Shown one piece after another: positions 1-4,776 of a stretch of 5,406 bases of DNA. Each line of letters begins with the position of its first letter. The first letter of the stretch is position 1. Origin of the DNA: Bacillota bacterium (GTDB lineage: Bacteria; Bacillota; Clostridia; Acetivibrionales; JAFADI01); assembly GCA_023424965.1 (NCBI GenBank), contig JAFADI010000067.1, positions 1 to 5,406 on the forward strand, in the 5' to 3' direction. The notes beneath the pieces are model-generated. The model made no database searches. It was not told the DNA's origin and worked only from the letters and a program-made list of their open reading frames with translations. The position numbers were made by a program, and so were the translations under genes.

Positions 1-353
1 GTATCACCCGTGGCTCCCGTAGCTCCTGTAGCGCCTGTGGCCCCTGTATCACCCGTGGCTCCCGTAGCTCCTGTATCACCTGTGGCTCCTGTATCACCTG
101 TGGCTCCTGTAACACCTGTGGCTCCTGTAGTCCCTGTGTCGCCTGTGGCTCCCGTATCACCCGTCGCTCCCGTATCACCCGTCGCTCCTGTGGCCCCTGT
201 ATCACCCGTCGCTCCTGTAGCTCCCGTTGCGCCTGTATCACCTGTGGCCCCTGTAGCTCCCGTCGCTCCTGTAGCTCCCGTTGCCCCTGTTTCACCTGTG
301 GCTCCCGTATCACCCGTCGCTCCTGCGGCCCCTGTAGCCCCCGTTGGAGACCC
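1..353 (-). repeat. Collagen-like repeat block, continues beyond the left edge
   Basis: G-X-T triplets, mostly GAT and GDT with one GAA near the start, encoded by a 9-bp-periodic pattern with no stop or frame break up to the window edge. Confidence 0.9.
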
Positions 354-821
354 TATAGTATTTATGGTTACGATGGCAGAACCCGGTGTAACCAATATAT
401 CAAGAGTATCTGTGTCAAAAATTAAGCTCTCACCCAATCCCACTGTTGCAGTACCGGTAGGTCCACTAACGAAAAAGAGCACTGTCCCTGTGGCAATCAC
501 GCCCGTGGGACCTGTGGGACCGGTAGGGCCAGTGGCTCCTGTGGGCCCTGTTGCTCCTGTTGGCCCTGTCGGTCCGGTGACTCCCGTCCCCGTACTTCCC
601 GTTGGGCTCGATCCTACCACACTTATATTAATATTGTTGTTGCTGGAAGAAACGCTGGCACTTGCACTCTCACTTTCACTTTTGCTCTTGCTTTTACTTT
701 CCACTTCAGTTTTGCTGCCTTCAACTTTTTTATGTTTGCTGGCCTCATCTTCGTCCCAGCCCTTATCCCAATGTTTATCCCAGTCTTTATCCCAGTTCAC
801 GCCATTTTTTCTCTCTGTCAC
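1..821 (-). CDS. Collagen-like (Gly-X-Thr) spore-surface protein with W/D/K-rich leader; C-terminus beyond the window
   Basis: The frame is open from a GTG at 821 to the left edge (273 codons), so the C-terminal domain is missing. Residues 1-25 are hydrophilic with a WDKx tetrapeptide repeated about four times (W10, W14, W18, W22). Residues about 39-63 pattern as Ser-Lys, Ser-Glu, Ser-Ala, then poly-Ser and NNN. A short collagen block follows (about 74-107), then a 49-residue non-collagenous module (about 108-156), then a second G-X-T block from 157 to the edge. There is no hydrophobic signal peptide, which fits a protein made in the mother cell and deposited on the spore (family knowledge). 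Leader and module closely match the gene at 2785-4518; the module is identical at 40 of 49 positions, so the two are paralogues and the missing end is probably also a jelly roll (inference). GTG is chosen because the ATG two bases upstream is followed at once by TGA. Thr in the third triplet position suggests O-glycosylation. A filament or adhesive role is inferred. Confidence 0.88.
   Translation of the reverse strand, partial: MTERKNGVNWDKDWDKHWDKGWDEDEASKHKKVEGSKTEVESKSKSKSESESASASVSSSNNNINISVVGSSPTGSTGTGVTGPTGPTGATGPTGATGPTGPTGPTGVIATGTVLFFVSGPTGTATVGLGESLIFDTDTLDILVTPGSAIVTINTIGSPTGATGAAGATGDTGATGETGATGATGATGATGATGDTGATGATGATGDTGATGATGDTGATGDTGATGDTGTTGATGVTGATGDTGATGDTGATGATGDTGATGATGATGATGD
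351..500 (-). other. Second copy of the non-collagenous stalk module
   Basis: Residues 108-156 of the protein starting at 821 carry GTATVGLGESLIFDTDTLDI and then VTPGSAIVTINTI. They lie between a short (about 11-triplet) and a long collagen block. DNA similarity to 3676-3825 is high, whereas the preceding collagen block differs greatly in length (about 11 against 58 triplets). Confidence 0.75.
500..602 (-). repeat. Short collagen-like repeat block
   Basis: About 11 G-X-T triplets with X mainly P, A or V, between the Ser/Asn-rich leader and the internal module of the protein starting at 821. Confidence 0.8.
747..794 (-). repeat. 12-bp tandem repeat encoding the WDKx leader
   Basis: Four diverged 12-bp units of the form TGGGATAAAGAC encode W-D-K-x tetrapeptides at residues 10-25 of the collagen-like protein starting at 821. 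The paralogue at 4518 has only one clear unit (GWDKDW), so the repeat number has changed since duplication. Confidence 0.7.
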
Positions 822-829
822 ATCTCCTG

Positions 830-837
830 CCTCCTTT
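830..837 (-). promoter_or_regulatory. Ribosome binding site deciding a GTG start
   Basis: AAAGGAGG lies 8 nt before the GTG at 821. An ATG starts at 823 but reads ATG TGA, so it cannot initiate the protein. The arrangement ATGTG after a strong Shine-Dalgarno is repeated at the paralogue starting at 4518. Confidence 0.8.
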
Positions 838-891
838 AACATTTATTAAGGAGTACCGGTATAAGTCTATAAAATATTACTCCCTATTGCT

Positions 892-919
892 TATATTATG
901 TATCCCTGGATAACTTGTT
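892..919 (-). promoter_or_regulatory. Candidate sigma-K-like promoter for the collagen-like gene starting at 821
   Basis: AACA at 919-916, a 15-nt spacer, then CATAATATA at 900-892. This fits the known Bacillus subtilis sigma-K pattern (an AC-containing -35 and CATAnnnTA -10). It lies about 70 nt before the GTG and downstream of the preceding gene's terminator. The gene starting at 4518 has a similar GTAACA...ATAATAT element at the same distance. The match is by eye only, and the late mother-cell assignment is an inference supported by gene function. Confidence 0.5.
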
Positions 920-931
920 ACAAAATTGAGT

Positions 932-995
932 TTCGTAACCCTGATGGATTGTAGTGGATGGTTCAACGGCAGCCATAATAATTACTTTTTTTGAG
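932..995 (+). pseudogene. Degraded jelly-roll (C1q/BclA-like) domain fragment in reverse orientation
   Basis: Plus-strand translation of 945-995 reads WIVVDGSTAAIIITFFE. This matches WIAVDGSTVAPAITFALE at residues 499-516 of the collagen-like protein encoded at 2785-4518. At the DNA level 945-974 matches that gene's coding strand at 27 of 30 bases, and the three differences are all transitions. The codon before W is TGA (942-944) where the intact gene has TGG. Just upstream FVT (932-940) resembles YVS but sits in a different frame, implying a one-base indel. One codon is missing between GCC and ATT. Homology fades after Glu at 993-995. It is a relic, not a gene: there is no start, and both the frame and the length are broken. 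Every intact gene here is on the other strand, so an inversion or inverted insertion is needed. Confidence 0.72.
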
Positions 996-1018
996 TGTGA
1001 AACTTTTTGTACCTCAAC

Positions 1019-1052
1019 AAAAAATCTCCTAACCATTGTTAGAAGATTTTTT
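1019..1052 (-). terminator. Bidirectional Rho-independent terminator
   Basis: The stem pairs AAAAAATCT (1019-1027) with AGATTTTTT (1044-1052) and CTAAC (1029-1033) with GTTAG (1038-1042). There is one C/A mismatch and a 4-nt loop. The arms give a run of six U on either strand. It starts 28 nt after the stop of the gene at 1080-2564, which it should terminate. Confidence 0.85.
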
Positions 1053-1079
1053 GAACACTTTTCACATGCAATACTTTAT

Positions 1080-2564
1080 CTACCTTGAATCTTGAATTGA
1101 AGCATCACTGTTATTGGCAGACAATTCACTCGTAGGATCATAAGGAGGACCTGTTATTGTGCCAACCAGCAAGGCAATGTCAACTGCGTTTACCGGGCTT
1201 CCCCAAGCATTCCCCGATATCACAAAGACTGCCCTGTCAACAACAAATCCGCGGGTGTTATAAACTACATTATTAGTGATATAGCCTGTTGTACCCGGAT
1301 TTAAATATGCAGGTTGCCTTAGCGAATATAGAATATTGTCTTGTGCTATTAGATTCGTCATATTATTTGCTTGTGTTAAAAATCCCCGGTTTACTACCCA
1401 CGTTGACGAATCTCCTGCTTGAGGCGGCCCATAAATAACATTATCAACAAGCTTATGGTTCGTGCCGCCAAGTTGAATAAACTCAACTGCATACGGAATA
1501 TTACTGGTAATCGTTAATCCGTCTATCGTTACACCATTTCCTGTAATAAGGAAAGGGATTACAGCAGCTTGTAATGATATCAGTGTGTTGGGATATCCCT
1601 TTAACGTCACTCCTGCTTTATTAATTGCTATTTGTGAAGTAATCACATAAGTTCCACCCAGTATATGCACAATACCTGTTGGGGATACTGCCGTCACACC
1701 TTGCTGTATTGTTCCAAATGGACTGGCTTGTGTACCATTTCCTCCAACGGCTCCTGCCTGAACATATACTTCAAAAGGATTAGGTTCGATCGTACCCGTT
1801 GCTCCTGTGGCTCCTGTCGGCCCTGTTGGTCCTGTCACCCCTGTTGCTCCTGTTACTCCTGTCGGCCCTGTGGCCGCTGTCACTCCTGTGGCTCCTGTGA
1901 CTCCTGTTGGTCCCGTCGGACCTGTAGCTCCCGTAGCTCCTGTGACTCCTGTCGCTCCTGCGGCTCCGGTTTCACCCGTTGACCCCGTCGGACCTGTTTC
2001 TCCGGTTGGGCCTATAGGTCCTCCCGATGGTCCCGTTGGGCCTGTGACTCCCGTTGCTCCCGTTGCTCCGATCGCTCCGGTTTCACCTGTTGCCCCCGTG
2101 GGACCTGTTGTTCCCGTGGCGCCTGTAACACCGGTTGTTCCCGTAGGCCCTGTTACAGCAATATCATCTTCAATAACCACGAGCGTAGCTTTCAACGGAT
2201 TCACAGAACTATAAAAAGCGCTTCCACCACTTGAGTTAACCAGTGCTGCCGTAACAGGCGCCGCTGCGGCATCGACAATCCCTATTCCGATGACCTCGCC
2301 TGTTTTAATTGGTGAATTTCCCTCCAGAAAATCACCTTGGGAGGACGATATTGCAAATACCGCACCCATTGTGGATGCAACCGTCTGTGTAGCTACCCAC
2401 CAATCCAGAACATACCTTCCTGCCTCATTAAAAGTTATCACACCTGTTACATTATTGTAACTGACATTTCCTGCAGAATAAACTATCGTATCAAAGACCA
2501 CATTCCCACCTGCAGCCACACTTCCACTGGTGAGCCGTTCCAATTGTAAAGCTATATTACTCAT
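1080..2564 (-). CDS. Jelly-roll / collagen-like / right-handed beta-helix fusion protein, probable spore-surface protein
   Basis: A 494-residue protein in three parts. Residues 1-135 form a C1q/TNF-like (BclA-C-like) jelly roll carrying GVITFNEAGRYVLDWWVA (41-58). Residues 139-258 are about 40 G-X-T collagen triplets. From about 265 comes a parallel beta-helix of the pectate-lyase/DUF1565-like superfamily: GNGTQASPFGTIQQGV (275-290) and HILGGTYVI (300-308) form the usual N-cap, followed by repeated short-strand coils with N/G turns to about 460. No catalytic residues are recognisable, so a structural or glycan-binding tip is more likely than an enzyme (inference). There is no signal peptide or Ser-rich leader, unlike the neighbours. 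The collagen block has two flaws: GGPI (181-184) adds one residue to the triplet phase, and Ala230 (codon GCG) replaces a Gly. The start is the ATG at 2564 with AAGGAGG at 2576-2570, 5 nt away. A terminator follows at 1019-1052. Placing the jelly roll at the N-terminus is unusual. Confidence 0.9.
   Translation of the reverse strand: MSNIALQLERLTSGSVAAGGNVVFDTIVYSAGNVSYNNVTGVITFNEAGRYVLDWWVATQTVASTMGAVFAISSSQGDFLEGNSPIKTGEVIGIGIVDAAAAPVTAALVNSSGGSAFYSSVNPLKATLVVIEDDIAVTGPTGTTGVTGATGTTGPTGATGETGAIGATGATGVTGPTGPSGGPIGPTGETGPTGSTGETGAAGATGVTGATGATGPTGPTGVTGATGVTAATGPTGVTGATGVTGPTGPTGATGATGTIEPNPFEVYVQAGAVGGNGTQASPFGTIQQGVTAVSPTGIVHILGGTYVITSQIAINKAGVTLKGYPNTLISLQAAVIPFLITGNGVTIDGLTITSNIPYAVEFIQLGGTNHKLVDNVIYGPPQAGDSSTWVVNRGFLTQANNMTNLIAQDNILYSLRQPAYLNPGTTGYITNNVVYNTRGFVVDRAVFVISGNAWGSPVNAVDIALLVGTITGPPYDPTSELSANNSDASIQDSR
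1791..2150 (-). repeat. Collagen-like 9-bp-periodic repeat, about 40 triplets
   Basis: A tandem GGN-NNN-ACN codon pattern encodes G-X-T, with X mostly A, V or P. It contains two interruptions: a one-residue phase insertion near residue 184 and a Gly-to-Ala change at residue 230 (codon at 1875-1877). Confidence 0.9.
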
Positions 2565-2671
2565 ATTGACCTCCTTCAGGTAACTTTACACTATAAAAAT
2601 CATATAGCAACCTCCCTGATTGCAACGTTTGTCCGACCAGTTCCGTACCACAGGCAGCAGTTTCTCCAGTA

Positions 2672-2698
2672 ATATTGTTGTTTGAATGTAAACAATAT
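2672..2698. repeat. AT-rich inverted repeat
   Basis: ATATTGTT (2672-2679) is perfectly complementary to AACAATAT (2691-2698) with an 11-nt loop. It shares bases 2696-2698 with the adjacent GC-rich hairpin, so the two stems cannot form fully at once. Confidence 0.5.
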
Positions 2699-2720
2699 AT
2701 GCGGCAGCGCCCTGCCGGTA
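2693..2720 (-). promoter_or_regulatory. Weak candidate sigma-K-like promoter for the gene starting at 2564
   Basis: TACC at 2720-2717, a 15-nt spacer and CATATATTG at 2701-2693 have the same geometry as the element at 892-919. The match is poorer, overlaps the GC-rich hairpin and leaves a leader of about 120 nt. It could be coincidence. Confidence 0.25.
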
Positions 2721-2750
2721 ATGCAAGTCCGGTTGGGTGCGCCGCATATA
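2696..2750. repeat. Long imperfect GC-rich hairpin, possible terminator
   Basis: A perfect 10-bp outer stem joins TATATGCGGC (2696-2705) to GCCGCATATA (2741-2750). An inner stem follows (2707-2712 with 2735-2740), then CCGG (2715-2718) with CCGG (2729-2732). Two inner pairs are G-U if read on the plus strand but A-C mismatches on the minus strand. It lies 35 nt beyond the stop of the gene at 2785-4518 and may terminate it or protect its 3' end, but the minus strand lacks a clean U-tract. Confidence 0.55.
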
Positions 2751-2784
2751 GCCGGAAAGAGATTTTTATTCAATCCACAAATTT

Positions 2785-4518
2785 CTAAGTGGATAATTGT
2801 AAAATTACCAGATTTGCCTGTACATTTGTATCCCCTGTAAATATATCATTACCGGTGGCATTGACCAGCGTCAGTATTCCTGGGGTCGTTGACACAGTAA
2901 GCAAATCAGCTCCTGACAGTTGTCCGCTGAGATTTGGTGTGGCAGCAGAAGATACTGAAGTACCGTCAAGCTCAAGAGCAAAAGTGATGGCTGGGGCTAC
3001 CGTTGAACCATCTACTGCAATCCACCAACTGACATAATAGTTCCCTGGAGCTGTAATGGTAATTTCCCCGTTTACAACATTTAACGTCAGGTCTGGACTC
3101 TGATCATTGATGACTGAATTAAAAGGAATCGCAGTTACATCGGCTATTGTCTGTGGGTCATCAGTAATATATTGCACTTGAAGTCCCAAAAGCAGTGCTC
3201 CAGGCCCTGTGGCACCGGTAGCTCCTGTGGCTCCCGTATCACCTGTTGGCCCTGTGGTTCCCGTATCACCCGTGGCTCCCGTGCTCCCTGTAGCCCCTGT
3301 GGCCCCTGTATCACCCGTAGCTCCCGTGCTCCCTGTGGCTCCTGTGGCTCCTGTATCACCTGTTGCTCCCGTAATCCCTGTAGCTCCTGTGGCCCCTGTA
3401 TCGCCCGTAGCTCCTGTATCACCTGTTGGCCCTGTGGTTCCTGTATCACCCGCGGCTCCCGTGGTCCCTGTAACCCCTGTGGCTCCTGTATCACCCGTAG
3501 CTCCCGTGGCTCCTATATCTCCTGTTGGCCCTGTCGCTCCTGTAGCTCCTGTGGCTCCCGTGGTCCCTGTGGCCCCTGTCGCTCCCGTATCGCCCGTTGC
3601 TCCTGTGCCGCCTGTGGCCCCTATATCTCCTGTTGGCCCTGTAGGCCCTGTAGCTCCCGTAGCACCGGTTGGCGATCCTATGGTATTTATAGATACAATA
3701 GCAGAACCCGGCGTAACTGTTATATCAAGGGTATCTGTGTCAAAGATCATACTGTCGCCCAGCCCAACTGTTGCAGTACCGGTAGGCCCACTAACCGTAA
3801 AGAGTAAAGCCCCTGTGGCAACTGTCCCTGTGGGTCCGGTAGCCCCTGTAGGTCCAGTATCGCCTGTGGCTCCTGTCGCTCCTGTTGCCCCGGTATCGCC
3901 TGTGGCTCCCGTTGCCCCTGTGGCCCCGGTATCACCTGTTGCTCCGGTGGCTCCTGCGACCCCTGTGGCCCCTATGTCTCCTGTCGATCCCGTCGGTCCT
4001 GTAGCTCCTGTGACTCCTGTGGCCCCTGTGGCTCCTGTTGGCCCCGTCGGTCCTGTGGCTCCCGTCGCTCCCGTCGGTCCTGTGGCTCCCGTGGCTCCCG
4101 TCGGTCCTGTGGCTCCCGTGGCTCCTGCGACTCCTGTGGCCCCTGTGACTCCTGTCGCTCCCGTCGGTCCTGTAGCTCCTGTAGTTCCTGTTGCTCCGGT
4201 GGCTCCTGCGACTCCTGTGGTCCCTGTTGCTCCGGTGGCTCCTGTGACCCCTGTATCGCCCGTAGCTCCTGTTGACCCCGTAACTCCGGTCACTCCGGTG
4301 GCTCCTGTGGCCCCTGTTGGTCCCGTCGGCCCCGTGACTCCGGTCGCTCCCCTGTCCGTGCTCCCCGTTGGGCTAGACCCTACTACACTTATATTAATGT
4401 TATTATTACTGGAAGAAGCACTGGTACTGGCACTAGCACTTTCACTTTCGCTCTTACTCTTACTTTCTACATTCCAGTCCTTATCCCAACCGTTATCACC
4501 ATTCCATCCCTTAGGCAC
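2785..4518 (-). CDS. Collagen-like spore-surface protein with patterned leader, internal beta module and C-terminal C1q/BclA-like jelly roll
   Basis: A complete 577-residue protein. The leader 1-16 is W/G/D/K-rich (GWDKDW at 10-15). Residues 19-37 alternate S-K, S-E, S-A and S-T, then NNNINISVVGSSPTG. The first G-X-T block is about 57-231. Residues 232-280 are a non-collagenous, probably all-beta module, and the second G-X-T block is 281-439. Residues about 440-577 form a jelly roll with GEITITAPGNYYVSWWIA (484-501), related to the BclA/C1q/TNF fold that trimerises collagen stalks (family knowledge). No signal peptide is present, which fits spore-coat or exosporium delivery from the mother cell. 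Thr in the third triplet position is a likely O-glycan site. The start is GTG with AAGGAGG 8 nt upstream; the overlapping ATG at 4520 is out of frame and soon stops. It is preceded by a hairpin and its own promoter-like sequence, so it is probably monocistronic. It resembles BclA in plan, but the leader and internal module are not standard BclA parts, so no symbol is given. Confidence 0.92.
   Translation of the reverse strand: MPKGWNGDNGWDKDWNVESKSKSESESASASTSASSSNNNINISVVGSSPTGSTDRGATGVTGPTGPTGATGATGVTGVTGSTGATGDTGVTGATGATGTTGVAGATGATGTTGATGPTGATGVTGATGVAGATGATGPTGATGATGPTGATGATGPTGPTGATGATGVTGATGPTGSTGDIGATGVAGATGATGDTGATGATGATGDTGATGATGATGDTGPTGATGPTGTVATGALLFTVSGPTGTATVGLGDSMIFDTDTLDITVTPGSAIVSINTIGSPTGATGATGPTGPTGDIGATGGTGATGDTGATGATGTTGATGATGATGPTGDIGATGATGDTGATGVTGTTGAAGDTGTTGPTGDTGATGDTGATGATGITGATGDTGATGATGSTGATGDTGATGATGSTGATGDTGTTGPTGDTGATGATGATGPGALLLGLQVQYITDDPQTIADVTAIPFNSVINDQSPDLTLNVVNGEITITAPGNYYVSWWIAVDGSTVAPAITFALELDGTSVSSAATPNLSGQLSGADLLTVSTTPGILTLVNATGNDIFTGDTNVQANLVILQLST
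3202..3678 (-). repeat. Second collagen-like repeat block of the gene at 2785-4518
   Basis: About 53 G-X-T triplets, with X usually A, D or P. A 45-bp unit encoding a 15-residue period occurs twice in tandem (residues 391-405 and 406-420; DNA 3259-3348). The protein copies are identical, pointing to recent slippage. Confidence 0.9.
3676..3825 (-). other. Conserved non-collagenous module inside the collagen stalk
   Basis: About 49 residues (232-280) separate the two collagen blocks, with core GTATVGLGDSMIFDTDTLDI and then VTPGSAIVSINTI. Alternating hydrophobic residues suggest beta-strands. The same module sits between collagen blocks at 351-500 in the paralogue starting at 821, identical at 40 of 49 positions. 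I do not recognise a named domain. Confidence 0.75.
3826..4350 (-). repeat. First collagen-like repeat block of the gene at 2785-4518
   Basis: About 58 G-X-Y triplets, Y almost always Thr. The few exceptions are GVA triplets, which recur as GVAGAT near residues 102, 129 and 186, so a longer-period duplication is likely. Confidence 0.9.
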
Positions 4519-4526
4519 ATTTTACA

Positions 4527-4533
4527 CCTCCTT
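4527..4533 (-). promoter_or_regulatory. Ribosome binding site deciding a GTG start
   Basis: AAGGAGG lies 8 nt before the GTG at 4518. The ATG at 4520 overlaps it in another frame and reaches a stop after a few codons, so GTG is the start. Spacing and the ATGTG overlap equal those at 821. Confidence 0.8.
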
Positions 4534-4589
4534 CATAAATTTAGAAAAAGATATACATATATAAAGTCACAAATCTAGTTCTCTTTATC

Positions 4590-4617
4590 ATATTATAGTA
4601 AACTCGTGGAATCTGTT
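4590..4617 (-). promoter_or_regulatory. Candidate promoter for the collagen-like gene starting at 4518
   Basis: AACA at 4617-4614, then TATAATAT at 4597-4590 after 16 nt. The 6-mer GTAACA and the core ATAATAT are shared with the element upstream of the paralogue at 821, at a similar distance from the start. The first -10 base is T, not the C usual for sigma-K, and TATAAT would also suit sigma-A, so the sigma factor is uncertain. Confidence 0.45.
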
Positions 4618-4631
4618 ACATATTATCGCCA

Positions 4632-4673
4632 ATTGTAAAGGAGCTGTCCCTTGCGTGACAGCTCCTTTACAAT
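4632..4673 (-). terminator. Perfect 17-bp hairpin, probable terminator
   Basis: ATTGTAAAGGAGCTGTC (4632-4648) is exactly complementary to 4657-4673, with an 8-nt loop. It separates the BclB-type gene ending at 4772 from the promoter-like sequence at 4590-4617. The U-rich bases lie within the stem (TTTACAAT) and no long U-tract follows, so termination may be imperfect. The symmetry allows action on both strands. Confidence 0.7.
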
Positions 4674-4686
4674 AAGTTCCATTCAT

Positions 4687-4776
4687 TTATTTAAGCATGT
4701 TATATTTGGCAAGTTGTCGCAAGTATTCTTCTCTTCTTACTTCAAAAGTCCACTGTACACAATTAGTAAAATCAGC
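4687..4776 (-). pseudogene. Coding-like 29-codon relic, product unknown
   Basis: Directly after the BclB-type gene, in a different frame, 29 codons read like a protein C-terminus and end at TAA (4689-4687). They include QWTFEVRREEYLRQLAKYN, a mixed charged and aromatic, probably helical composition quite unlike the collagen genes. A TAA lies just upstream (4779-4777), and there is no start codon with a ribosome site, so it is not expressed on its own as seen. It is probably the truncated 3' end of an older gene or mobile element, with the adjacent hairpin perhaps its original terminator. I do not recognise the family. Confidence 0.4.

Larger units (their letters stand above)
2557..2760 (-). 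other. Stop-free intergenic frame running into the start of the jelly-roll/beta-helix gene
   Basis: One minus-strand frame stays open for 67 codons between a TAA near 2763 and a TAA at 2559-2557, overlapping the next gene's ATG by 8 nt. It has no ATG or GTG, and its only TTG codons lack well-spaced ribosome sites. Its last residues are dictated by the neighbour's Shine-Dalgarno. I do not recognise the product. It is most likely chance or the decayed remnant of a gene; translational coupling is possible but unsupported. Confidence 0.2.

Noticed and set aside
10..849. 279-codon plus-strand open frame rich in PVAP/PVSP
   Set aside because: It is the antisense shadow of the collagen repeat and leader of the gene starting at 821; its Leu-rich part is the complement of the Ser-alternating tract.
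1807..2214. Plus-strand PVGP/PVAP-rich open frame
   Set aside because: It is antisense to the collagen block of the minus-strand gene with intact N- and C-terminal domains.
2590..2625. Five-codon leader peptide with its own GGGAGG site (ATG near 2602) before the gene at 2564
   Set aside because: The peptide (MIFIV) has no attenuator-type codon run and the surrounding stem is only 5 bp; chance is likely.
3144..3494. Minus-strand Q/E/P-rich 116-codon frame
   Set aside because: It is a frame-shifted reading of the collagen repeat; the G-X-T frame has intact flanking domains.
3202..4350. CRISPR-like array appearance from regularly repeated short units
   Set aside because: The units are 9-bp codon triplets with no fixed repeat and spacer structure, and they translate to an uninterrupted collagen domain.
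3209..4564. 451-codon plus-strand open frame rich in PVAP/PVGP
   Set aside because: It is exactly antisense to the collagen-like gene. The 9-bp periodic GGN-NNN-ACN pattern removes stops from the opposite strand, and it lacks a ribosome site and a recognisable fold.
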